NCBI GenBank assembly: GCA_947628595.1
Contig: CANRAN010000063.1
Location: 1 to 7,858 of the forward strand
DNA length: 7,858 bases
Direction: 5' to 3'
From: an uncultured Clostridia bacterium
GTDB lineage: Bacteria > Bacillota > Clostridia > Oscillospirales > Acutalibacteraceae
The notes beneath the pieces are model-generated. The model had not been told where the DNA came from. It worked only from the letters and a program-made list of their open reading frames with translations, and did no database searches. Of this stretch, positions 1 through 6,039 are shown in pieces (position 1 is the first letter of the stretch; each line of letters starts with the position of its first letter). A program made the position numbers and the translations under genes.

Positions 1-254
1 AAACCTTCCGAGGGCTCTGTTATGGCATCCTGTTTATCGCTTGAGATGTCAACCGGTTCATTCTCATTAACCCTGCCGATATAGCTGATTGCTGCAAAGC
101 CAAAAACTGCTGCAATGCACAGGCACGCCGCACTTATTGCCCATTTCATCCGAAATGGCACCTTATTTTTTTTGTTTTCTCCGGCTTCTTCAATAAAACG
201 ATCATCAATATCGGTCATAGCGTTGTACAGATCTTCGTTTCTGTTTTTTTTCAT
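1..254 (-). CDS. Single-pass membrane protein, probable anti-sigma factor (C-terminus outside window)
   Basis: Only the first 84 residues are in the window; the gene runs off the left edge. It starts MKKNRNEDLYNAMTDIDDRF, has a charged cytosolic segment of about 36 residues, then one hydrophobic helix at about residues 37-59, followed by an acidic, polar stretch that is probably extracytoplasmic. The ATG (254-252) overlaps the TGA of the sigma gene as ATGA. Its Shine-Dalgarno site AGGAGG lies inside the last codons of the sigma gene, so the two are probably translationally coupled. A short N-terminal cytosolic part, one membrane helix and an outer domain directly after an ECF sigma gene is the usual layout of Firmicutes anti-sigma/sensor proteins. 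That role is inferred from architecture and position, since the N-terminus has no zinc-finger (HxxxCxxC) motif. What it senses cannot be told from this fragment. Confidence 0.7.
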   Translation of the reverse strand, partial: MKKNRNEDLYNAMTDIDDRFIEEAGENKKNKVPFRMKWAISAACLCIAAVFGFAAISYIGRVNENEPVDISSDKQDAITEPSEG

Positions 255-808
255 AATAAATAACCCTCCTTTTCAAGTGCAACTTTCAGTCTTTGCCTTA
301 GCCTGTAAAGCTGCTTAGCCATTTTTTTATCTGACATTCCATATTCCCCGGCAAGTTTATTTACCTTTTCTCCGTACCAGTAACGTCGTATGAACAGTAT
401 CCTCTCCCTCCTTGTAAGTGATCCGAGCCACGAATTCAAGGTTTCGGTAAGCATCCTGCCCTCTATAACACTTTCCACATTGTCGTTGGATGGTATGCAG
501 TCACCAAGCTCATCAAGAATTTCTTCAATTCCTGCATAACGCTTTTTCCTGTGGTTTTTCCTCCACATATCAAGAGCCGTATTCCTCGTTACTCTGCCGA
601 GCCATGCACCAAGTTTTTCTGGCTTCTGCGGAGGTATGGACTCCCATGCCTTATAATATGTATCGCTGACACATTCCTCGGCATCCGACTCGACCGACAA
701 TATATTGACAGCAATATTATGACAATATCCGCGATATTTTTCATCAAGCTCTGAAATTGCCGATTCGCTTCGTTCTAAGAATAATTTTACGATATCCGAG
801 TCCTCCAT
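251..808 (-). CDS. ECF-type sigma-70 family RNA polymerase sigma factor
   Basis: The protein is 185 aa from the ATG at 808, a normal ECF sigma length. I chose this start over the upstream in-frame ATG at 919 because a G-rich ribosome binding site (GGGGGG) sits a few bases before it, and because the 37 extra residues are hydrophobic, unlike the family, and would lie across the terminator and promoter-like region. Sigma region 2 covers about residues 12-85, with DAEECVSDTYYKAWE and the helix GAWLGRVTRNTALDMWRK, which matches the region 2.3/2.4 pattern that binds the -10 element. Region 4 covers about 125-180 (LTRRERILFIRRYW then a helix-turn-helix ending RLRQRLKVAL) and should read the -35 element. 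The gene is followed by a membrane protein with ATGA overlap, so it is probably held inactive by that partner and released by an envelope or extracellular signal. The target regulon is unknown. Confidence 0.9.
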   Translation of the reverse strand: MEDSDIVKLFLERSESAISELDEKYRGYCHNIAVNILSVESDAEECVSDTYYKAWESIPPQKPEKLGAWLGRVTRNTALDMWRKNHRKKRYAGIEEILDELGDCIPSNDNVESVIEGRMLTETLNSWLGSLTRRERILFIRRYWYGEKVNKLAGEYGMSDKKMAKQLYRLRQRLKVALEKEGYLL

Positions 809-838
809 AATTTTCCCCCCCAATCCGTAACTCTTTCG

Positions 839-854
839 TATGAAGGCCTTCATA
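839..854. promoter_or_regulatory. 16-bp perfect palindrome upstream of the sigma gene
   Basis: TATGAAGGCCTTCATA is its own reverse complement over 16 bp and ends 30 bp before the sigma gene ATG. It sits just downstream of the possible ECF promoter, about where transcription from it would begin. It could be an operator, or a 6-bp RNA hairpin with a GGCC loop at the 5' end of the sigma mRNA. The symmetry is certain; the function is not known. Confidence 0.4.
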
Positions 855-860
855 TATAAA

Positions 861-885
861 GACGTTATATAAACGAATATATTCC
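861..885 (-). promoter_or_regulatory. Possible ECF-type promoter for the sigma/anti-sigma pair
   Basis: Read on the minus strand, GGAATA (885-880) is followed after 15 bp by CGTC (864-861). This resembles the common ECF pattern of a GGAA/GAAC-like -35 with a CGTC/CGTA -10 spaced about 16 bp, and many ECF sigma genes drive their own promoter. The spacing is one base short and the -35 is imperfect, so this is tentative. The same stretch also holds an inverted repeat, ACGAATA (873-879) with TATTCGT (890-896), which overlaps the proposed -35 and could be an operator. Confidence 0.3.
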
Positions 886-896
886 TGTTTATTCGT

Positions 897-940
897 ATAA
901 AATAAAAAATCACAGGCAAATCTCTCCGCCCGTGATTTTT
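897..940 (-). terminator. Intrinsic terminator between the leftward promoter and the sigma gene
   Basis: The stem is 9 bp (905-913 with 932-940), one mismatch, then 3 bp (GGC 915-917 with GCC 928-930), around a 10-nt loop. Read leftward, it is followed by an uninterrupted run of T and then further T-rich DNA to about 897, as in a rho-independent terminator. On the plus strand it also ends in TTTTT, so it may work both ways, but I see no plus-strand gene upstream for it to serve. It lies inside the leader that the promoter at 1009-1037 would make. Confidence 0.6.
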
Positions 941-1002
941 GTTTATAGAAAGGAGTACTATGGGAATAACAAAATCAAATCGTAAAATCCTGCTACTCTT
1001 CC
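900..1002 (-). ncRNA. Predicted ~100-nt terminated RNA (small RNA or attenuated leader of the sigma gene)
   Basis: A consensus promoter starts leftward transcription near 1002, and an intrinsic terminator ends it near 900, giving an RNA of about 100 nt with no convincing reading frame. Its 5' part can pair with itself (GGGAA near the start with TTCCC further on), and its 3' part is the terminator hairpin. If RNA polymerase reads through, the transcript continues into the sigma gene about 95 nt further on, so this may be an attenuator or riboswitch-like leader rather than a free-standing RNA. It matches no riboswitch consensus that I can recognise by eye. The ends are estimates from the promoter and terminator. 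Confidence 0.4.
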
Positions 1003-1008
1003 CTACTT

Positions 1009-1037
1009 ATTATAAACCATTTTCATGTATATGTCAA
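1009..1037 (-). promoter_or_regulatory. Consensus sigma-A promoter, leftward
   Basis: On the minus strand TTGACA (1037-1032) and TATAAT (1014-1009) are separated by exactly 17 bp, a perfect match to the housekeeping promoter consensus. The expected start is about 1002. It points at the sigma factor gene but is separated from it by the terminator at 897-940. Confidence 0.75.
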
Positions 1038-1093
1038 GTGTCAAAATTTTGTCAAAATGTATTAATTGTATTAAAAATGACTACTATATTCTC

Positions 1094-1122
1094 TTGACTT
1101 TGAATATTGAAGATATTATAAT
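1094..1122 (+). promoter_or_regulatory. Near-consensus sigma-A promoter for the GH13 gene
   Basis: TTGACT (1094-1099) and TATAAT (1117-1122) are separated by 17 bp, one base off full consensus. The expected start is about 1129, which gives the GH13 mRNA a 5' leader of about 187 nt. It is divergent from the promoter at 1009-1037, with 56 bp between the two -35 boxes. Confidence 0.7.
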
Positions 1123-1128
1123 GTTAGG

Positions 1129-1315
1129 TGGCTGTTTGTAATTATTTGTAATAAAATTTTAACAATTATTGGTACGGTATCTTTTATAACTCCGCCCCGG
1201 ATTTCTCCGAAATGCATCACATTTCTTGTTCTGTTGTCATATGCATTATTTTACCATGGGTGGGGAAATTTATTAATAATATAACAAAACATAATCATTT
1301 TTACGAGGGGATAGT
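1129..1315 (+). promoter_or_regulatory. Long 5' leader of the GH13 gene
   Basis: This is the untranslated leader predicted from the promoter upstream. It contains a small hairpin (CGGA 1198-1201, TTTC loop, TCCG 1206-1209), two ATGCAT hexamers 29 bp apart (1212-1217 and 1241-1246), and a possible long-range pairing of TGGTA (about 1170) with TACCA (about 1253). I do not recognise a riboswitch in it. The gene's ribosome binding site GAGGGG is at 1305-1310. A leader this long before a sugar-degrading enzyme could carry regulation, but a second promoter nearer the gene would also explain it. Confidence 0.3.
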
Positions 1316-3262
1316 ATGGGAATTTTTAACTCAAGAAATACTGAATTTCGTAATCCGACAGGAGCAGTACCTTCAGGAACAAAAGTTCATTTCAAGATAG
1401 TTCTTGAGAGGAATCTGAAATGTTCGTCAGCTGTTGCGATACTGAAGGATGATTCATCAGGAGATGCGGTTGTTTCAAGTATGTTCTGGTGCGGAATGGT
1501 CGGAGATGACCATGAGCAATGGGAATGTGATGCAGATCTTGAAAATGTCGGACTGTATTGGTACCATTTTGAGCTTGACACCTGCTACGGAAAAAGATAT
1601 ATAATGAAAGGCTTCGGCGGAGAGGGATATCTCGCCTTGTCTAATCATGAGCAACATTTTCAGCTTTTATGCTATGATAAGGATTTTGCAACGCCGAGCT
1701 GGTTGCCGGGCGGTATAATGTATCAGATATTTCCCGACAGATTCTATAATTCCGGCAAACCCAAGGAGGGAATATATCCCGATAAAAAATTGCAGAGCAA
1801 GTGGGATGTTATACCCGACTGGCGACCGAATGAGCATGGTATGATAACCAATTCAGATTTTTTCGGAGGTGACCTTGAGGGAATAACACTTAAACTCCCG
1901 TATCTTAAAAGTCTCGGCGTAACGTGTATTTATCTTAATCCAATATTTGAAGCATATTCAAATCATAGATATGACACGGGCGATTACGAAAAAATTGATC
2001 CTGTACTCGGAAATGAGGAGGATTTCAAAAGACTTTGCAGTGAAGCTAAAAAGCTTGGAATACACGTCATAAATGACGGTGTGTTTAGCCATACCGGTGA
2101 CGACAGCAAATATTTCAACCGTAAAAACAGATATCCGGCAAACGGTGCATATAATTCAAAAGAATCTCCATATGTAAGTTGGTACAAGTTCATAGAATGG
2201 CCCAACATATATAATTCCTGGTGGGGTTTCGACACCCTGCCGGAGGTTGAAGAGCTTTCTGCCTCCTTTAACGAATATATTAACGGTGAAAATGGCATAG
2301 TAAGAAAATGGATAAAAGCCGGAAACAGTGGTTGGCGACTTGACGTTGCAGACGAGCTGCCGGATGAGTTTATACAGCATTTGCGTGAGGCAGTGAAGTC
2401 CGAAAACAAAGAGGCACTCCTCCTGGGCGAGGTATGGGAGGATGCCTCAAATAAGGAAAGCTACGGTTCAAGAAGGAAATTCCTCCACGGAAAAGAGCTT
2501 GACAGTGTAATGAATTATCCGTTCAGGGATGCAATACTCGGTTTCCTTGATTGCGGTGACGGCAGGGATATGATAGAGATTGTTTTGAATATTCTTGAAA
2601 ATTACCCACGTCCCGTTATACGCTGTCTTATGAATCTTCTCGGAACACATGATACCGAAAGGGTAATTACACTCCTTGCCGGGGAAAAGCAGAACGGCAG
2701 AGGAAGGGAATGGCAGGCTGCAACATCATTGAGTCCCGAACAGCGTGAATACGGTCTTAGGAGAATGAGACTTGCAAGCGGAATACTTTATACTCTTCCG
2801 GGCATTCCATGTATATACTACGGAGATGAGGTCGGCGTTGAGGGCTATAAGGATCCATTCAACCGTAAAACATTCCCATGGGGAAATGAAGACGAGGGTC
2901 TGCTTGAATGGTATAAAAAGCTCGGTGAAATGCGACTTGGGCGATCCTGTCTTGTTGACGGTGATTTGCGGGAGTTTGGCTCTGTCGGCAGAACAATGGG
3001 GTATATCCGTGAAGATGAAAATGAAATGCTTCTTTGCGTATTCAATGCAGCGGATCATACCATAAATTTCCGTATGCCTCAGGAGTTCACTAAGGGCACC
3101 GCACTACTTGAGACAAAAATTGAAGGTGATGAGCTTATAATTCCTCGTGACAGCTGTGCCTTTGTTGTTATAGACAAAGCCGATATTGAAGAAGTTGAGG
3201 AGAAACCTATTATAGAAGAAATTACACAATGTGAAACAGTTGATAAAGAACAATATGCATAA
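1316..3262 (+). CDS. Cytosolic GH13 alpha-glucanohydrolase (neopullulanase/cyclomaltodextrinase/maltogenic amylase type)
   Basis: The enzyme is 648 aa with no signal peptide, so it should hydrolyse imported maltodextrins, cyclodextrins or pullulan fragments in the cytosol. Residues about 1-125 form an N-terminal beta-domain. The catalytic barrel runs from about 134 (GGIMYQIFPDRF) to about 540, and a C-terminal beta-domain to about 620. GH13 signatures are all present: region I DGVFSHTG (D254, H259), region II GWRLDVADE with nucleophile D343 and R341, region III LLGEVWED with acid/base E372, and region IV LLGTHDTER with D446. Region V reads LPEVEE near 308-313, in the place where neopullulanases have MPKLN. 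Region I has Ser where many members have Asn. The last 25 residues are an acidic Glu-rich tail. The start is supported by GAGGGG 5 bp upstream. It is a single-gene unit with its own promoter and terminator. The exact substrate and GH13 subfamily are not decided by eye. Confidence 0.92.
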   Translation: MGIFNSRNTEFRNPTGAVPSGTKVHFKIVLERNLKCSSAVAILKDDSSGDAVVSSMFWCGMVGDDHEQWECDADLENVGLYWYHFELDTCYGKRYIMKGFGGEGYLALSNHEQHFQLLCYDKDFATPSWLPGGIMYQIFPDRFYNSGKPKEGIYPDKKLQSKWDVIPDWRPNEHGMITNSDFFGGDLEGITLKLPYLKSLGVTCIYLNPIFEAYSNHRYDTGDYEKIDPVLGNEEDFKRLCSEAKKLGIHVINDGVFSHTGDDSKYFNRKNRYPANGAYNSKESPYVSWYKFIEWPNIYNSWWGFDTLPEVEELSASFNEYINGENGIVRKWIKAGNSGWRLDVADELPDEFIQHLREAVKSENKEALLLGEVWEDASNKESYGSRRKFLHGKELDSVMNYPFRDAILGFLDCGDGRDMIEIVLNILENYPRPVIRCLMNLLGTHDTERVITLLAGEKQNGRGREWQAATSLSPEQREYGLRRMRLASGILYTLPGIPCIYYGDEVGVEGYKDPFNRKTFPWGNEDEGLLEWYKKLGEMRLGRSCLVDGDLREFGSVGRTMGYIREDENEMLLCVFNAADHTINFRMPQEFTKGTALLETKIEGDELIIPRDSCAFVVIDKADIEEVEEKPIIEEITQCETVDKEQYA

Positions 3263-3270
3263 ATATTATA

Positions 3271-3314
3271 GACTGTCGGATAAGTCTTGAAATACTTATT
3301 CGACAGTCTTTTTT
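3271..3314 (+). terminator. Strong intrinsic terminator after the GH13 gene
   Basis: A 15-bp stem (3271-3285 with 3294-3308, one G-U pair) with an 8-nt loop is followed directly by TTTTTT (3309-3314), eight bases after the GH13 stop codon. Read leftward the hairpin is equally strong but has a poorer T-run, so it may also stop transcription coming from the WYL gene, which ends 35 bp away. Confidence 0.9.
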
Positions 3315-3348
3315 CAATCCATGTCTCCCAGCAAATATTCTTGATTAA

Positions 3349-4584
3349 TTATAGCTTATCGTTTTCATCAAAATAGCCGTCGGGTCTGTCGTTTATTATA
3401 TCCTCACAAAGCTTCTTATAATCTTCTATTACATCTTCGGGAGCAACTACCCGCATTTCCCTTGAAAACTGAAACAGCCACCCAAGAAAAGGAGGACTTA
3501 TCTGTATATCCTCGGTTATTCTGCAATGCTCCTCATCAACACGCTCTATTTGTACCCTTGATCCGAATTTGTCAAATATGCTCCCTATTATTCTATTCTT
3601 AAATTCCAACGTTACCCGTCGTACGGGACCGCTGTACATTCTGAAAACCTGATTTGTAATTTGAGGTATATTATCACGAAATTCAAAGGCCGTTCGCGAT
3701 ATTTCTTCATCTGTTTCTTTAATATCCGACATTTTATCTATTCTGTATGTACGTGTACCGTTCAGACTGCCGGGGTCATAGCATATAAGATAATAGTGAT
3801 TGTCATTCGGTTTTAGTGTAATAGGTTCAACAATATATTCTTTTCCTTCATGGTGATATATCCTGTTTCTGTTTTCATCAAGATCAAAATACCTGAACTT
3901 AAGCTTCGTCTTATTATCCACAGCCCTGAGTATCCTGTCTATTTCATACAGATTTATTCCGTCTCTATTGTCATCGCTACTATACATAGAATCATACCTC
4001 TCGGTTTGAAGTACCCCCCTGTCCTCACTGTCTGCAAGATTTATAAGAGTTTTTATTATACGATTTGATGTATTTTCATGCATAAAGCTCAATGATTGTA
4101 TAGAGTCAATAAGTATCTTTGCCGCTATCGTATCGAGAATATAATAATTATCCTCGGCATATTCAAGCAAACGCTTTCTATCATGGCAGGATGCCGAATT
4201 TATAAGCTTTGTCTTTAATGAATCTATATCCGATTTCTCGACATCATCCGTAAGTCTGAGAGAATTGACGGCAATTATAAGTTTTTTAAGCTCGTCCATA
4301 CTGAAATTCACCGTCGCATGATTTTTCTTTGCCTCCGAATAATATTTATTTGTTCTCCCGAAAACTTCTGTTCTGAGGCAATACTCATAGGAATCATTGG
4401 AATTAACATATTCCGCCAGAATTTCAAAATCATCGGCAAGCGTTCTTCTGTCGCAGGATATTCCTCTCCTCTCAAGCTCCTCACATATTTTCTTTGTGGA
4501 AAGAGCCGCCCGCTCTCCCCTTGCATTTTTTAATATATCGTTTATTTCAAGTATCTTTCTCTTTTGATTTTTCTGACGTGACAT
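3349..4584 (-). CDS. WYL-domain transcriptional regulator
   Basis: The protein is 411 aa from the ATG at 4584, chosen over the in-frame ATG at 4623 because AGGAG lies 8 bp upstream and the sequence then begins MSRQKNQKRK. Residues about 8-60 form a winged helix-turn-helix of the DeoR/HTH_11 sort (ISCDRRTLADDFEIL is the recognition part). A middle region of about 90-220 is mostly helical. The WYL core is at about 225-290 (KFRYFDLDENRNRIYHHEGK, then HYYLICYD, then RTYRIDKMSDI), and the C-terminal WCX-like extension is at about 318-395. WYL domains bind nucleic acid or nucleotide ligands, and the family includes PafBC and DriD, which activate DNA-damage genes. The gene follows the Y-family polymerase in the same direction but has its own promoter and dyad. 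Its ligand and targets are unknown; control of the neighbouring polymerase or of itself is inference. Confidence 0.88.
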   Translation of the reverse strand: MSRQKNQKRKILEINDILKNARGERAALSTKKICEELERRGISCDRRTLADDFEILAEYVNSNDSYEYCLRTEVFGRTNKYYSEAKKNHATVNFSMDELKKLIIAVNSLRLTDDVEKSDIDSLKTKLINSASCHDRKRLLEYAEDNYYILDTIAAKILIDSIQSLSFMHENTSNRIIKTLINLADSEDRGVLQTERYDSMYSSDDNRDGINLYEIDRILRAVDNKTKLKFRYFDLDENRNRIYHHEGKEYIVEPITLKPNDNHYYLICYDPGSLNGTRTYRIDKMSDIKETDEEISRTAFEFRDNIPQITNQVFRMYSGPVRRVTLEFKNRIIGSIFDKFGSRVQIERVDEEHCRITEDIQISPPFLGWLFQFSREMRVVAPEDVIEDYKKLCEDIINDRPDGYFDENDKL

Positions 4585-4612
4585 AAATACTACTCCTTTT
4601 CTAATTGCATTA

Positions 4613-4663
4613 ATACCATTCAAACTATATTTTTCAGCTGAATATTTTTGACGCTAATGGTAT
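4613..4663. repeat. Nested dyads in the WYL mRNA leader
   Basis: ATACCATT (4613-4620) and AATGGTAT (4656-4663) are perfect 8-bp inverted arms, and between them sits the 10-bp palindrome TTCAGCTGAA (4633-4642). The predicted 5' leader of the WYL mRNA runs from about 4669 to 4585, so the arms could close a stem-loop in that RNA. They could equally be protein-binding sites just downstream of the start of transcription. There is no T-run after the stem, so it is not an intrinsic terminator. Confidence 0.35.
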
Positions 4664-4675
4664 GACCTTGCTATT

Positions 4676-4704
4676 AGTATATTACAATATTATGAATATG
4701 TCAA
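4676..4704 (-). promoter_or_regulatory. Sigma-A promoter of the WYL regulator gene
   Basis: On the minus strand TTGACA (4704-4699) is followed after 17 bp by TATACT (4681-4676). The expected start is about 4669, 85 nt before the WYL start codon. Its presence means that the WYL gene need not depend on transcription from the polymerase gene upstream. Confidence 0.7.
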
Positions 4705-4711
4705 AATTTAT

Positions 4712-4729
4712 TGTACAATAAATTGTACA
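4712..4729. promoter_or_regulatory. 18-bp inverted repeat just upstream of the WYL promoter
   Basis: TGTACAATAAATTGTACA has perfect 8-bp arms around a 2-bp centre. It ends 7 bp upstream of the -35 box and begins directly after the polymerase stop codon (4733-4731). The position fits an activator or autoregulator site for a dimeric protein. The WYL protein itself is the obvious candidate, but nothing in the sequence proves it. Confidence 0.45.
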
Positions 4730-4730
4730 G

Positions 4731-5966
4731 CTATTTAAAGTTCCCCGGCATAATAACCTTTTCCCTGCCGTCATCGGGCATTTTCAGATCCCCCATAAGT
4801 ACAGCATTCTTTATCGCACCCTTACCAAATTTTGAACGTATTCTCTCTATGCATAAATCCCGATTATCAATTTTCTCAAGAATGCTCCCGTCACAAAATA
4901 TACTGAGCTGTTCCGATGCCGACCTATCCGAGAGTTTTATCGCTCTTATACTGACCGCACGAACAGGTATATTCCAATCATAATTCCTTTCAAACAATTC
5001 CATTCCCTTTGCGGCTATGACAGACGGACTTTGAGTACATATATCAAGCATACCTTGAAATTGTTTAAAACGGAGATCGTTACTTCTTACACAAAGCTGT
5101 ACACCTCCTGCTTTGAGATCATATCTTCTCAATCTGTGACCTATATCCTGCGAAAGCTCCAGCATTACTTTCCATACCTCATTATTATTATTCAGATCAC
5201 TTACACAGGTTATCCCATGTCCTACTGATTTTATCGGAGGACTGCTGTACATATCGGTTACAGGTGAATTATCCATCCCCATTGCATATTTTTTTAGGTA
5301 TATTCCGTTCACTCCGAGAAAGCTTTTCAGAACTTCCGCATCGGTTTTTGCTATATCCCCTATGGTGTGTATTCCAAGCTTTTTCAGCTTTTCATTCGTT
5401 GCACGACCTACAAAAAGAAGATCTTGTGCCGGCAGCCCCCATACCTTTTCTCTGAAATTCTCAACACCTATAACCGTTACTGCATCGGGCTTTTTCATAT
5501 CACTTGCAAGCTTTGCAAAAATTTTGTTAAACGACACTCCGACCGATACAGTCAGATTTAATTCCTTTTTTATCCTTTTTCTTATTTTCTGTGCAATTTC
5601 CTCTCCTGTTCCGAAAAGTCTATCGCTCCCCGTTACGTCAAGCCAACATTCGTCCATACCATATGGCTCTATCTGATCTGTATAATCTCTGTATATTTCA
5701 TGTGCCAGTTTGGAATATTTAAGATATTCGTCGTATTGAGGCGGTACAAATGTTATATCCCGACAAAGTCTTTCAGCCTCCCATGCCGCCATTCCGGTTT
5801 TAACTCCGCATTTTTTTGCAGCGTCGGATTTTGCAAGAACTATCCCATGACGTTCCTCTGTATTCCCGCAAACTGCAACTGCCTTTCCCTTGAGTGATGG
5901 ATTAAGCATTATCTCTACCGATGCATAAAAGCTGTTCATATCACTGTGTAAAATTACTCTCGCCAT
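4731..5966 (-). CDS. dinB: Y-family (translesion) DNA polymerase, DinB/UmuC-like
   Basis: The protein is 411 aa, a polymerase that copies past damaged template bases. The ATG at 5966 (MARVILHSDM) has AGGTG 8 bp upstream; an ATG two codons earlier (5972) is only 2 bp from that site and less likely. The catalytic carboxylates are D9 in HSDMNSFYASVE, and D105 and E106 in YGMDECWLDVTGS. Y14 is at the steric-gate position that excludes ribonucleotides. The palm continues with SVGVSFNKIFAKLASDMKKP (about 141-160), then thumb helix-hairpin-helix motifs (LLFVGRATNEKLKKLGIHTIGDI) and a little-finger domain. QLSIF (353-357) matches the pentapeptide that docks on the DNA sliding clamp. The second motif reads GMDECWLD rather than the SIDEAYLD usual in DinB, so it belongs to a divergent clostridial branch. 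It is transcribed divergently from an XRE/ImmA pair through a shared control region, which suggests stress-induced expression. Confidence 0.92.
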   Translation of the reverse strand: MARVILHSDMNSFYASVEIMLNPSLKGKAVAVCGNTEERHGIVLAKSDAAKKCGVKTGMAAWEAERLCRDITFVPPQYDEYLKYSKLAHEIYRDYTDQIEPYGMDECWLDVTGSDRLFGTGEEIAQKIRKRIKKELNLTVSVGVSFNKIFAKLASDMKKPDAVTVIGVENFREKVWGLPAQDLLFVGRATNEKLKKLGIHTIGDIAKTDAEVLKSFLGVNGIYLKKYAMGMDNSPVTDMYSSPPIKSVGHGITCVSDLNNNNEVWKVMLELSQDIGHRLRRYDLKAGGVQLCVRSNDLRFKQFQGMLDICTQSPSVIAAKGMELFERNYDWNIPVRAVSIRAIKLSDRSASEQLSIFCDGSILEKIDNRDLCIERIRSKFGKGAIKNAVLMGDLKMPDDGREKVIMPGNFK

Positions 5967-5983
5967 TTTCATTTCACCTCTTG

Positions 5984-6003
5984 ACACAAAGTGCATTTTG
6001 TGT
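5984..6003. promoter_or_regulatory. Inverted repeat in the dinB leader, containing a third GTGCA motif
   Basis: ACACAAA (5984-5990) and TTTGTGT (5997-6003) are perfect 7-bp arms around GTGCAT. The sequence GTGCATTT at 5991-5998 matches the half-site GTGCAGTT of the larger dyad at 6054-6084 in 7 of 8 positions. It sits within the predicted dinB 5' leader, just upstream of the ribosome binding site. It may be a second operator blocking elongation, or an RNA hairpin close to the Shine-Dalgarno site. Confidence 0.4.
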
Positions 6004-6039
6004 TATTATATGTGTAGTATAACTTCTCTATTCAAAAAT

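Larger units (their letters stand above)
809..1315. other. 507-bp gene-free regulatory region between the sigma gene and the GH13 gene
   Basis: No convincing gene lies here. Left to right it holds the sigma gene ribosome binding site, the 16-bp palindrome, the ECF-like promoter, the terminator, the leftward promoter and the rightward promoter. Between the two promoters are a 10-bp palindrome CAAAATTTTG (1042-1051) and repeated GTCAA units on the AT-rich spacer; these might bind a regulator. The rest, from about 1129, is the leader of the GH13 gene. Confidence 0.6.

Noticed and set aside
809..919. N-terminal extension of the sigma factor to the ATG at 919
   Set aside because: The added 37 residues are hydrophobic and unlike the family, there is no ribosome binding site at 919, and the stretch carries the terminator arm and promoter-like signals.
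960..1097. Plus-strand 45-codon frame with AAGGAG four bases before its ATG
   Set aside because: It is antisense to the strong leftward promoter and the predicted small RNA, has no clear plus-strand promoter, lies just after a hairpin, and its product (MGITKSNRKI and onward) has no recognisable features. The ribosome-site match is probably chance.
1212..1400. Plus-strand 62-codon frame overlapping the start of the GH13 gene
   Set aside because: It has no ribosome binding site, overlaps the well-supported GH13 start in another frame, and its sequence looks like translated leader.
1984..2409. 141-codon minus-strand frame inside the GH13 gene
   Set aside because: It lies wholly opposite a strongly supported enzyme gene, has a Ser/Phe/Leu-rich composition typical of antisense shadow, and shows no domain.
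2726..3065. Overlapping frames of about 100 codons on both strands inside the 3' part of the GH13 gene
   Set aside because: The GH13 C-terminal motifs (GIPCIYYGDEVG, then the C-domain) are continuous in the main frame, so these are shadows.
5362..5676. 104-codon plus-strand frame inside dinB
   Set aside because: It is antisense to conserved polymerase motifs and has no ribosome binding site or recognisable domain.
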